Source of the DNA: Diadema setosum
Taxonomy: Eukaryota > Echinodermata > Echinoidea > Diadematoida > Diadematidae
DNA: 64,000 nucleotides
Direction of reading: 5' to 3'
Assembly: GCF_964275005.1 (NCBI RefSeq)
Contig: NC_092698.1
Location: 24,957,447-25,021,446 of the forward strand
Shown here one piece after another: positions 1-10,799 of the stretch. The number at the start of each line of letters is the position of its first letter. The first letter of the stretch is position 1. The position numbers and the translations under genes were made by a program. A model generated the notes under the pieces. It ran no database searches, was not told the DNA's origin, and was given only the letters and a program-made list of their open reading frames with translations.

Positions 1-1224
1 GAAACCCAACTAGTTAGCCAGAAATCCACTGCAGGATGCAAAAGAGCTGTACATTATTTTATACAACAACCTTTTAACCTAAACATACCAAAACGTTTCC
101 TTTAAATTGTGTCAAGATAATCGCACCTTTTCTCAACTCCTTCACGACGAGAGCGAGAGAGGGAGAGAAGTACAAGAAGTAATTGTTTTGTTTCATGCAG
201 AGTCGGTTGTTATTTTGTTGATTGTCGGAGGAAATTCCCGATAACCCATGTTATTGCCCGTTTCACGCGATTTATCAAATGAACTTGCAAGGAAATTCTG
301 TACTTAATTGAATTTCTTTGAAAATCATTCAATATTTTGTTTCATGCAGAGTCGGTTGTTGTTTTGTTGATTGTCGGAGGAAATTCCCGATAACCCATGT
401 AATTGCCCGTTTCATTGGATTTATCAAATGAACTTGCAAGGAAATTCTGTACTTAATTAAATTTCTTTGAAAATCATTCAATATTATTATGATGTAAATC
501 ACATGTCATTGCAATTTATAAGGCATACTAACTTGGCATATTAATCTTTTTAAGAATTTTATTCTGTACTTGATATTGCTTGAAACTTCGAGAATCATTA
601 TTGTCTTTAATTCTTTTAGTCGACAAATGATCTAAAGTAAAGTAAATTACGGAGGAGGAGTGATATAGATATGATTAATATCAATGGAAGGGGAGGGTGT
701 GAGTATGCGTGCATTACAATATTTCTTCGCATATCAAACAAGTGGTCAACAATATGTGATAGCCGGAAGGTAATGTTCAGCCCTCGTCACGTCAATGTTA
801 TACAAAGTGTATGTAACTGGGATAAAATACTTATTTTGTTTGCAAGAATTCTGTTCCATTCGATTGGCATTGTTTTCTAAAAGGTTACAAGGGCCTTCAG
901 ACACGGACTCGCTCAGCATTGTTAGCCTAATCCCTGCCGACGGACCCCAATTAAGCACTATTGTCCTTCCACACAAGAATAGAATGATTGTCAAGTATTA
1001 GCATTACAGTATATGTGACTCCAACATGAAACCTGCCTCATTGATTATGGGCCAGGCGTTATACGGTATCCATATACATGTAGTTCTCGATTCCTGCTTT
1101 ACAGAAGAAGAAGAAGAAGCAAAGAAATGACACTAATGACCCGGAGTCTGTCCCTTGTGAAGAATACATACTAAGTTAGAGATGGTTTGGTTTGTTAAGA
1201 TTGAGGTGACGATTCTAAATCATT
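1..1224. other. Intergenic, downstream of the sulfotransferase gene
   Basis: No protein-coding gene is supported here. The stretch holds a two-copy tandem duplication (186-486) and then the presumed 3' untranslated region of the minus-strand sulfotransferase. A TTTATT at 558-563 (AATAAA on the minus strand) is a possible polyadenylation signal about 660 bases past the stop codon. The short open frames at 671-1001 overlap one another on both strands and resemble nothing I know. Confidence 0.5.
186..486. repeat. Two-copy tandem duplication, 149-bp period
   Basis: A unit beginning ttttgtttcatgcagag at 186 recurs at 335 with only a few base differences (for example gttattttg against gttgttttg, and cacgcgattt against cattggattt). 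Both units end in aaatcattcaatatt. Few mismatches suggest a recent local duplication. No coding content is seen. Confidence 0.85.
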
Positions 1225-2553
1225 TCAAGGCAACAGATTATTTGACGATGTGTAATTTAAGAGTTGCAAGACATCGTTGCATTCTGCTTCAATTCGTTTG
1301 ATCTCCATCGCCTTTAAATCACGTACCCAGTGATGGGCTGCTGAATGCGAATTTTTATGTGTGCTGAAGATTCTGTTATCAGTCGTGACAGGGTTGGTGT
1401 TCCTTTGTACCCATTCCTTGACGTCTTCACGGAGAGGTAGTCCTACGAAGTCGTACAGATCTTGAGTGACTGCCAGCGGTGAGTCAGCGAAATCTTCGAA
1501 CCTGACGAGATGATAGCGGCCCTTCAACCACGGAGGCACGAGCTCAGGAGACAAAAGAGTGTTTTTCCTGATCCACTGGCACATGCCACGTACCGTTTGA
1601 ACAGTCTCGGGCGTCAAACTAAACAGTCCTAGAGTCTGCAAGCGATCAGGAGCAGCTGAATTCAGGCCATAACGAAGGCCCGACTCCGTGATGCGATATT
1701 TGATCCTTGAGGCAGCCGCTCCTCGCGGATCGCGTACGAGGTGGATGATCTTAAGGTTGATACCATCGTCCACGATTAGAGGTTTAAGTAAATCAAGGTC
1801 TGCACGAATCAGTTTCGTCGCCAATCTGCCACCATACCGTTTACATATATCGCTTGCACGGTCGGGAGTCTGCATCTTACATTCTATGTTCCGTTGGCAA
1901 ATAGCTCTGTTGTTTGTTCTTCCGCCCCATGCATCCATCAAACCGACAAAATCTCTTCTGAACGTACACTTTGAAAATTTCCGAATTATATCTCTTTGAT
2001 TTGTTTTCAAAATCCAATCCGTGTAATGATACCTTTGTGATAATTTCTTGGTAGCGTACAATGGTTCAAATATATAAAACATGTCCTTGTTCTGATTGAA
2101 AAGCTGACCGAGGATACTTGAACCAAATCGCCATAGAGTTAGTATTATTACAAAAGGAGGCTCTACACTTGTCACTGCGTCAGCCTTCTCGTCATTAGAA
2201 TAGTCATCTTCTGACTCCCATTCAACATCAAGCGTCCTATTTACTGTGTTATAAGTTCGAATAATTCCATATGCGTCGGTAGGCCTACCTGTAACCTCTG
2301 AAGAGTTAAAGGGACTGTCTTTTCTCTGTCCATGTACTTGATCGTTTTTCCTGTCCATGTAAAGTCTCGTCACATACGAGTCATTATTTGAGCGGAGAGG
2401 TACATTCACCGGCATCGTTGAACCTCTCAAGCGCCACGAGAGATTCGCGTCTGTCGCTAAATCACTGCACGAGAGTATCACTACGCACAAGACGAGTAGG
2501 AGTAACACCGGAGGACAACACGTCTTGAAAGGTGGTAAAGCACGTTCCTTCAT
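1225..2553 (-). CDS. Carbohydrate 6-O-sulfotransferase (CHST1/3/7-like), intronless
   Basis: The enzyme moves sulfate from PAPS to a sugar hydroxyl (Gal, GalNAc or GlcNAc C6 in this family) in the Golgi lumen. The 442-residue product has a short cytosolic N-terminus, one signal-anchor helix (about residues 14-29, rich in V and L) and a stem region, the usual type II layout. The 5'-phosphosulfate loop is visible at about 141-151 (WRFGSSILGQL), followed by LFNQN and FYIFEPL. The 3'-phosphate motif is at 269-283 (IIHLVRDPRGAAASR). A further family block lies at 325-365 (CQWIRK ... YHLVRFEDF). Length fits the family (about 400-480). Sites NLS, NDS, NSS, NRT and NYT could carry N-glycans. The start is the first in-frame ATG and directly precedes the membrane anchor. 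The single coding exon is common for CHST genes. The exact acceptor sugar cannot be read from the sequence. Confidence 0.93.
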   Translation of the reverse strand: MKERALPPFKTCCPPVLLLLVLCVVILSCSDLATDANLSWRLRGSTMPVNVPLRSNNDSYVTRLYMDRKNDQVHGQRKDSPFNSSEVTGRPTDAYGIIRTYNTVNRTLDVEWESEDDYSNDEKADAVTSVEPPFVIILTLWRFGSSILGQLFNQNKDMFYIFEPLYATKKLSQRYHYTDWILKTNQRDIIRKFSKCTFRRDFVGLMDAWGGRTNNRAICQRNIECKMQTPDRASDICKRYGGRLATKLIRADLDLLKPLIVDDGINLKIIHLVRDPRGAAASRIKYRITESGLRYGLNSAAPDRLQTLGLFSLTPETVQTVRGMCQWIRKNTLLSPELVPPWLKGRYHLVRFEDFADSPLAVTQDLYDFVGLPLREDVKEWVQRNTNPVTTDNRIFSTHKNSHSAAHHWVRDLKAMEIKRIEAECNDVLQLLNYTSSNNLLP

Positions 2554-3030
2554 CTTGCATTAAGTTGCAAACCAACGCACAGTTATTACTAATTTGCAAT
2601 AATACGTTTACTCGTATGAGCAAATGCCATTGTTAGTCGTTCTAATATCTTCGTTGCAATTTGCTTCTCACTGACAACAAAGCGTCATCCACTATTATGA
2701 CGGCAGATGTAGAGCTTTTGACTCACGCATGGCAACTGCAACGCCACGCAGACGTAGATGCATTCGGTGGTGTATGCCTGTTTGCATTAGCCTCCGAAGG
2801 TTTCTTTCATGAAGATCGCAGCGATGGCATTACGTAAGATTCATCTTTTGTTGTAGAAACCCAAGTTGGGCATTGCGAACAATACTCGTAGATGGATGAG
2901 AATCCTGTCAATCTCTCTCGTTTGCTTAGTTCTCAGGAGAATCCGATGTCCTCTTCATGGCCTCCGTATAAGCTTTCCTTTACATCGTATTTACCGAGTG
3001 TGAGGAGTTACATGTGTGTATACTAGTTAT

Positions 3031-3034
3031 TATG

Positions 3035-3072
<38 letters not shown>
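3031..3072. repeat. (TG)n microsatellite
   Basis: An almost pure run of TG dinucleotides with one CG interruption. Confidence 0.95.
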
Positions 3073-3074
<2 letters not shown>

Positions 3075-5129
3075 TAAATATTAGGGCTTATAAGCAGGAG
3101 ACCGATAAAGCCTGATTATTGTCCAAAAGCTTCTTTAATAGGGTCTCGAAATGTGTTCACTGGGGTTTGTCTTTGTGTGAAAACATTGTCCGGTCAACAA
3201 TATCAAATTTGCATTCGTGAGAAGACATCCATGACAAAAAAAAAGAAGAAAAAAATGAAGAACAAGATTGCACCCATCTCGATTAACACCGTCATCAAGC
3301 TTTATCAGTGTTGTGCCTGTCGATATTTACAGATGGGAACATGGGGCTGGCACAACTTAAGTGGGGGTCAAGTCGTACTTTTCGAATATTATTTCATGTT
3401 TGTTGTACAACAAACACGGTTAAAACTCAGTTCCTTTGTAGAGCAGAAGTCCCGTATGACTAAAAGGGAAAAAAAAACCAAACTTTAATGTTCTTCTATA
3501 ATGATAATTATACTCTGTTATAGTAGGCCCTGAACAATCCGAAAACAAAGATGTAATCTCATATTCGCGTGCAAACATGGATGGCTGACTAGGCAGCGTT
3601 ATATAAAATGCCGCCAAGCTCGTAAACAACTGGACTATTAATTGTTGAAAGTCATTTGCTCTCAACACCGCTGCCGAACTGTCGATGCATTTTCGTTTTG
3701 ATCTTTCAAACTTACTCGCGAAAACACAATTATTTATTTGTTTATTTTCCTGTAGCCTACCTATCTCGATATTTTAGTTTACTCGTCGAAGGTTTAATTT
3801 TATTTGTTTATGTAATTCTCGATACATCTGTAAAACGAGAGATGATGATGGTTACTTTATCAAAATGCTTCCAAGCGATTAGTCTATAACAGTACACTAG
3901 AATGTTTTACTCCGAAACAGCGCTATAGCAAAAAGTCACACATCGGATACAAGGTTAAAACCGTTTGCCAAGTTACCGCTCGGGAGTGTGGAGACAGCCG
4001 ACAGGATCTTTTTGGTGTTAGTTTGCATTTTTTTTATAAGCTTTGTTTCCGATGCGAATTCTCTACCAGAAATGGTAGGGGCATGAATCAGTCCATCGAA
4101 TCGATCCTGTACGTGACGTCAGCCTACATCGTATAGTATGCAGATTTCAAGCAAATTAGCTTATTCGACTCTGTTACAAGTTTCCTCCCTCCCCAAAACG
4201 CAGAGGAAACTTTACGACATGAAGAGAGGGAGAATGTTTCTGAATAATGTCTGCCTAATGAGCAGAGCAACACCACGGCCCAGAATTGGCATAAGCTGTA
4301 TTTCTCCAAATCCTCCCCCATTTTGATTTTCTACCTGATACGAACCTCACATTCATAGTTTGTTTGTTTTTTTTTTCTTTTTTTTTCTCTATGTCTATAT
4401 AGTTCTATTACTGAATGGCCGCAAAGACGGAAATACTAGTGCGGATGGACGAAATTTGATTACGATTGGAGAATGCAATTGCAAAATGACTCGTTATTCA
4501 TAGGCGCACTTTGTAATTACATCGCTGAGTGGTTGAAGAGCTTGAGCCTCCAAAGACGAATATAAAGGCGTTCATATAAACATAAACCGCAATCGTATTT
4601 CGGGCGAAACTAGCGGTTGCTCGAATCATTAAATTGACTTGAGAAAGTGTGAAATTGGGAAATCCTATATATTAGTTAGTTTGCATAATCCTTACGGGAG
4701 GTAATGGCATTAATAATCTCACCTATATAATTATTCTGGAGATGTGAGTTCTGAAAACATCAGTGATTCACATCATAAAAGTTGTGAAATTCCGTTTTTC
4801 TTTTACTTTAAAAGATGGGCAAAATGCGGAGTTGACTGCGCCTTAAATTCACCATTCATAGTCGCTTGCTTTCTCGCCCATCGGATAGTTTCAGCAATAT
4901 CTACATCCCATTTCATGGCATTCGCTGTATTTTGCCTCCCTCCCCTTCCCTCCCCCTCCCCCTAAAAAAAAAAAAAAGAATAATGATAAATAAAATTTAA
5001 AAAACGAGAATAGATTTCTGCGATTTAGGATTTTTACCAGCATTTTTGCATCCTACCCAGACTTTCGTATGTCTCAGGTTCTCTCAGTCGTTTATTTTCG
5101 ATTTCCATCCGACAAGATGGCTGGATATC

Positions 5130-5450
5130 CCATGTTATCCCACCGGACCAACACCCACGAGTTCGACATTGGCAAAATGTCCACGAGTCATACAGCCCAT
5201 AAGTTTGACACGAGGCAAATTAAGCCCATGAGTCCGACAGTGGGTAAACAAGGCCCACGAATTCGACACTTGGCATAAAAAACAAACAACCCACGAGTTA
5301 AACATTACATCACGGGGCTTAATGTGTCAGTCTCATGGACCCTATTTACCTAGTATCCAGCTCATTGGCTGTATGATTCGTGGGCCGAATGACTAGTGGG
5401 CTGTAGGGTTGTGTGACTCGTGCATGGGTGTCGAACACGTGACATGCACC
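5130..5450. repeat. Inverted-repeat element rich in cacgagttcgacac (copy 1)
   Basis: The left half repeats variants of cccacgagttcgacac and the right half carries the reverse complement, such as gtgactcgtg and gtgtcgaacacgtgacatg. A diverged relative lies at 50548-50732 with the same words and the same outer end (gtgacgtgcacc there, gtgacatgcacctgg here). It looks like a short non-autonomous foldback element. I cannot place its family. Confidence 0.6.
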
Positions 5451-6009
5451 TGGGGCGGACCACTTCATTGGGTTACTTAGTATGCATAAACCTGTTGACA
5501 TTGCGCAAGAGAGCAGCACAGAAGGAATATTTTAATGGTAATGTCTTTGATGACGTTGTCGTTAATTTCATTTCGTTCATGACCAACAAGGATATTTACA
5601 GTATTGAAGTCCTTATAGATTGAACTACGCTGTTATTCTCCTTTAGAAAAGAAAGAAATGAAAGAAATGATATAGACAGACCAAATCATGACGCAATCCT
5701 CTTTCACTATTAATGTCAGCAGGCCTACCTATATTCAGTGCTCTATACATTCACTATCATTCATGACTTTGATACAAAGTCAATTCAGACGAAAATATAC
5801 TTTACAAACAAATCGGACGTATTGATTTGACAAAGTTATGGATCTTTTAAGTTTCACATGTTTCGCGCAATCTTTTTTCGCAAAAAAAAAAATATATATA
5901 TATATATATACGGAGAGGCTCAACACAACTGCAAACAATCACACAATAATCACTCAATGATTTTGACTGCAATCTGTTCAACCCCCTTAAAAAAAAGCAT
6001 AGCGTCACT

Positions 6010-6013
<4 letters not shown>

Positions 6014-6040
<27 letters not shown>
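6014..6040. repeat. (AC)n tract on the 3' side of a LINE
   Basis: A pure AC run that directly abuts the T9 tract forming the minus-strand poly-A tail of the LINE at 6041-7703. A second, longer CA tract lies on the other side of that LINE in the same phase. Confidence 0.95.
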
Positions 6041-7700
6041 TTTTTTTTTATAATATTCTTTTATTTGAGTTTCATTCAATGTGAAATCCATATTAACAAT
6101 AAAATTAATACATCCACCAACAAAAGAAGAAAGCAGCTGTATTCTTCTTTCTTGTGCTGCTAAATCATTTTTCAAACATACAGTACAATATATTTGATTC
6201 TTTTTACCAAATCATACCCTGTTTTTATGAGGGAAATGACATAAAAATCTACATAATTCTCAGAAAAAGCTATTTTGATCAGCCTAATCAAGCCAATCCG
6301 AATGTGCCTTATCACTCACACACCGACTAAGAAATGTGTGCTACTCAATCACTTTTTCACTTAACTTCCTTTTTTTTTCTTTCTTTTTTTTGGCAGAGCA
6401 CGCACTATATACATAAATATATCAGATAAAGTTTAACTCTTAAAGGGAAAAAAAATCTTGATCAACTTGATCAGATTGCTCAATATCCACTTCATTATAT
6501 AAATTCTCTTACACTCTTTTGAGAATACAGCAGTTCCTAAAACATATAAAAAAGCATTCTTTACTTAACCGAACAAAACTCATCATTTTTTTCCATCTAA
6601 CCTATCAACCACCCCTCCCCCCCCCCCCCGTACAAGCACAAAATAACCATATGTGTATATCATCAAAACAAACCATATTCCTGCCTGACCCCTTAACCAT
6701 TATTCTACCATTGCCTAACTACATCTACCTAACCCTAACCATCCCCACCTATTTCCCCGCTAACCATTACTCTACTCTAACCTAACTACATCTACCTATA
6801 ACCCTAACCATCCCCACCTATTTCCCCACTTACATACCCCCCCCCCCCCCCCGTAGCCTTCCCTCAACACACACACACACCCATATATGCTCTAGACATC
6901 AACCAAAACAACAACAACATACCCACCAGTGCGCACTCACAAACCCCAACATTTGCACGCCAAATCACACTACATACTTGTGGTATCTTGGTTACCTGTT
7001 TCTTTGACAGTTAAACACACACCAAATTAAAACCGAAGCTAACTAAACATTTTACATGGGGGAAAAAAAAAGTGACCAGCATAATGCTGATACATACCAA
7101 TTCCTAAACATTAATACGGCTAAAACCTAAACTGACCATACATCTGACTCTATGAAAGTTTCAACTGCTCCCATTTTTGCAAATGAAAACCGAGCTTACC
7201 TGCTTTAACCGCAACGTTCTTTTCCTCCTCTATAAAATCCAGAACAAATTTCTTTATCTTTTCCCTCTTGGGTAACTTATTTTGTTCTCTTGACCGAAAT
7301 ATTACAATTTTCATCAAAATTATCAAGGCATTCACGCATTTGATTCGATTTGAACTACCTCGTAAACCTAAAAAAATATCTCTCCATTCTAATTCTTCTA
7401 ACTCAACTAAATCATAAAACTCAATAAGAAACTGCCATATCGGCTTTACTTTCACACAATCAAAAAATATATGTGAATAAGTTTCCCTTTCCAATTGACA
7501 AAAAGAACAAAGATTATCATTCACAAAACCAAACTTAAACAAATGTTCCCTTGTATATATCACCCCGTGTAACAACTTAAACTGAAATTCCCTATGTTTA
7601 CTAAGTAAAGTCGTGCTTCTAGGTCTAAGAAATAAATTTCTAATTTCCTTATCACTGCAATCATACTTCACTTCACCATATCTTATTTCCAGAGTATACA

Positions 7701-7703
<3 letters not shown>
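6041..7703 (-). mobile_element. 5'-truncated Tx1/L1-like LINE (C-terminal RT part and 3' UTR)
   Basis: On the minus strand this reads as the end of a non-LTR retrotransposon. A frame of about 180 codons (7703 down to 7150) contains the block FQFKLLHGVIYTREHLFKFG followed by CSFC and HIFFDC. This is the cysteine/histidine knuckle downstream of reverse transcriptase in L1/Tx1-type elements. After the stop comes about 1.1 kb of non-coding 3' sequence ending in a poly-A tail (T9 on the plus strand, 6041-6049). The endonuclease and the reverse transcriptase core are missing, so the copy is dead by 5' truncation. The apparent poly-Val-Cys N-terminus of the open frame is only the adjacent CA microsatellite. 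Both flanks are (CA)n. Clade assignment comes from motif memory and needs a search. Confidence 0.75.

Positions 7704-7789
<86 letters not shown>
7704..7789. repeat. (CA)43 microsatellite on the 5' side of a LINE
   Basis: An uninterrupted CA run of 86 bases. It creates spurious long reading frames on both strands (poly Val-Cys and poly Thr-His). Confidence 0.97.
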
Positions 7790-7790
<1 letters not shown>

Positions 7791-8159
7791 TAATTTCTTG
7801 GAAAGGACGTGTCTGTGTGCACCTGCGTCAGTGCATGTGTATTTGTACTACTGAGAAAAGGTCTCTCTCCAGGGGCCCTGCAAGCAAACTTATTACTATC
7901 TGGTCAAGTTTCAATGAATCAGTCAGCCGCAGAGGCTTGGGTACACCGATCGAGAGAGGGCGGACTTCGAAAACTCGTTCGGATTTCCTAAATGCGCACA
8001 CCTTATCGAATGATTATGTAGGGAAAACACAACTAATCAGCACGATCTTTGTTAAATGGCTTATTATAATACACAGTCATTTGAATAAACAGTGTATGTT
8101 AACAAAGATCATCTCTGATGTTAATATTCGAACGCTCAAAGGTCCAATTTACCTTTGGG

Positions 8160-8510
8160 AGCAGTAATTTCAAAAAAATGTTCAAGATATAACATTTTGA
8201 TGCATAATAGTGTTGGTCTGTTGAATCACAAAACATCCTGCCATATCAAATTTTTACAATAAAGCCTAAAATATAAGGAGATATCAACATTTTTCTCAAT
8301 AAACCATAACTGTAGACGGTTTAGTCTGGAAGCATTCTCATTATAACTATTTTTCGTAATTGATACTTAACGTCGATTCGCGGATTCAAATTTTTACAAT
8401 GGTGTGTTTCTATCCCTAACTCACATTAAATTTTCAGAACTATTTTAGAGCACTAATACTGGGTTTTTGTTTCATCTGCAAATGGTAAATTATGCTTTTA
8501 TACACATTGG
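8160..8510. repeat. Unclassified dispersed repeat, copy 1
   Basis: This stretch shares long runs with 46187-46520. Examples are gggagcagt at the start, aatcacaaaacatcc, aataaagcct..aatataagga, tttctcaataaaccataact and gggtttttgtttcatctgc near the end. The order is conserved and divergence is moderate. There is no coding frame, no clear terminal inverted repeat and no tail, so I leave it unclassified. Confidence 0.8.
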
Positions 8511-10423
8511 AGTAAACTACTTGGTTCCATGAGTGTTGGGGTTGCATTGCATTGGGGCTACTTCACTAAAGTGTTTGAAAGTTGCAGCTGCTGAAACAAA
8601 AAGAAAATTAAAGTGCGTTGCATCAATGCTCAAACGGTCATTCTCTTAAATTTTAGCCTCTGTTTAGTTGACTTTGTGGGTTTGTGGGGGGGGGGGGGTG
8701 AAAGAATGTGACTTCAAAACATTTTTTTTTTCTCATTGTTCAAAGACACTTGCCCCGGTCGGGCAATCGGGCAAGCGCTTATGTGTAGCACCTTGGATGA
8801 AGCTCGTGCATAATATTCGGCGCTGATGGTCGATGGCCTAGGGCAATTTAATTGGTCGAATACTGTTGACAGCTATAATAATCAGTGCTGACTAAGTTCG
8901 GTCATTCGGTGGGTATGGTTAGACATCCTGTCCTGTTTGAAACGGATAATCACATTCGTACGTAATGCCACGTACTGTCTTATAGGCCTAAGCATGACTA
9001 ATGTATGTCTGTTACTATGTATGTACAGTAATAATATGCAGTGTTTGGTAATAAGTAGGCCTATGTGTGTTAATAATGTCTACGTACCGGTACTGTATTG
9101 CACATGACATTGTACGAGTTACGTACCGGCCGTATATGTATGGAAGTGCGTAGGTATATGTCCATTATACAGCCAATACGCTAGCTGTAGGCCTATAGAA
9201 TCAGAATGAGTATAAATATTGAGATAGGTTTAATCACAGATTCTATTTCATGACAAAACTTGAAAATAAAACCATGTACCAAAAGAAGAATCAAATTTCT
9301 CTGACATGCATTTGAAATACGATAACCTCATGAGGTACTTTCTTTAATGCAATTCATTTTATTCCTCGTGCTAAAGATACATTACGTTTACAAGACAAAC
9401 AGAAGATAAAAATATACCACGTATGGTACGTGAGGGATCAGAAAAGGCTATATGAAGCCTATCGAGGCTGATTCCCTTAAAATAAACAAGGCATTCGGCT
9501 TCTACACCGGACTCGTGGTTGAATACGCCGTGGGATGCTTGAACCCTTTTCAGCTTCACGCTCATGTCATTTCATATAGACCTATTTACTCGAAATCGAA
9601 TGTAAGGGAGCAACTTTCTACAAATCTGTAGCATATTTTTACCCTAATATGAGCAAGCTTTTTTACAAGGATGTTCTTACTGTGTACTGACATCGTTAAC
9701 ATCCCTATCGTTTTAGTTTGACTTGTCCCTCTTGTTTATCCCCACCCCAAAAGGTGAAGTTCAGAGCAATGTTTTGAATGGCGTCACAGAGAGGGCCCGT
9801 TTCATTCTGCGCCTGCGCCTTACTTACAGACTGACCTTGATATCCAGGGACGACGTAATGTATCTCGCGATGTAAACAAGTCCTCGTGTGTGCGCGTGTG
9901 CCTACGTGTGCAGCAGCATGTTCCGTATGACTCTACGGCCCATGCACTTCACAGAAGCGCAGCAACTTTGCAAAACACTGCGTGAATATCGAGGAAAACA
10001 TCAGTACGTCATCGGATGAGAATGGAATAGTATGTTCGTGGCTTTGAGAGCCGTTTTGCCTCGTGCAAAACGGCAATGAGAGACTCAATCAACGGTAATT
10101 TCACGTATTTTTAATGGAAATCCGTCAACAGGACATTCGGTCTAGCGTCTATCCGAGCTGAAGGAAGAAAGTGTTGTTATAAGTTACAGACTGCAACGGG
10201 CTGGTCGAGACGAGACGCTAAGCTGTGCTGAGCTGGGATGACGTTGTGGATGAGTCGTGACTGTCTCTAGTACTTCTAGAGAGTAATGCTGTATTAATGG
10301 TGAGTGGACTTTGTAGGGGAATGTTTATGTTTTCCCAAATGTTTTACAGCCTACGCAGCTAAAGTGGAACAGTTTCTTTTTCCAATGTGTCGTTCGGTTC
10401 AAGGCACATTTCCTACTACAAAA

Positions 10424-10799
10424 ATGCCGTCGTCGCCCGCATTTTCGAACCAGATTCCACGCAACTTCGCGGCTGCCAGCGTACCACATTTGCACTTGCA
10501 CAAAGTTCCATTGTTTGGTAGCAAGCCTTCGACAGCTGGAGATTCCGTGACGAACATTCGGGCAACTGTGTTCGGGGATCCGTTTTCAAAGGGCAGGATC
10601 TCAGAGCCAGCAGGGCAGGCATGGAGGAAAGAGGAGCGGTCGCCCGTAGGACTGACCACCCGAGGCCAAGGACACGACAGTGTGGACGGGTCAAAGAGTC
10701 ATAGCCATCATCATGGTGTCCACCCTGATGAGGTTGGGGTCACTCCCGTCCAGAGGTCTATTGCATCGGGTATTGGGACAGTCTTCATGACGCTTGTCA
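10424..10799 (+). CDS. SLC25A39/40: Carrier exon 1: N-terminal extension and start of helix 1
   Basis: This exon ends GTC A|gtgagt (phase 1) after GVTPVQRSIASGIGTVFMTLV, which aligns with helix 1 of SLC25A40. The frame is open upstream to 10304 without an ATG before 10385. I chose 10424 (aaaaATGccg) tentatively over 10385. A gtgagt directly after an ATG at 10297 could instead be the donor of an earlier exon. The opposite-strand and other-frame open reading frames here are shadows. Confidence 0.75.

Larger units (their letters stand above)
2554..10384. other. Intergenic region between sulfotransferase and carrier genes
   Basis: Nearly 8 kb separate the two divergently transcribed genes. I see no host exon. 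The content is a TG microsatellite (3031-3072), poly-T and poly-C runs, an inverted-repeat element (5130-5450), a truncated LINE between CA tracts (6014-7789), and a dispersed repeat (8160-8510). The stretches 3100-5100 and 8560-10290 show nothing further that I can support. The last 300 bases before the carrier are richer in CG and probably hold its promoter and 5' untranslated region. Confidence 0.5.

Noticed and set aside
7613-8167. 184-codon plus-strand frame with a poly Thr-His stretch
   Set aside because: It is carried by the (CA)43 microsatellite, and the flanking parts show no conserved features.
10399-10694. Two minus-strand frames opposite carrier exon 1
   Set aside because: They are shadows of the GC-rich coding exon on the plus strand.
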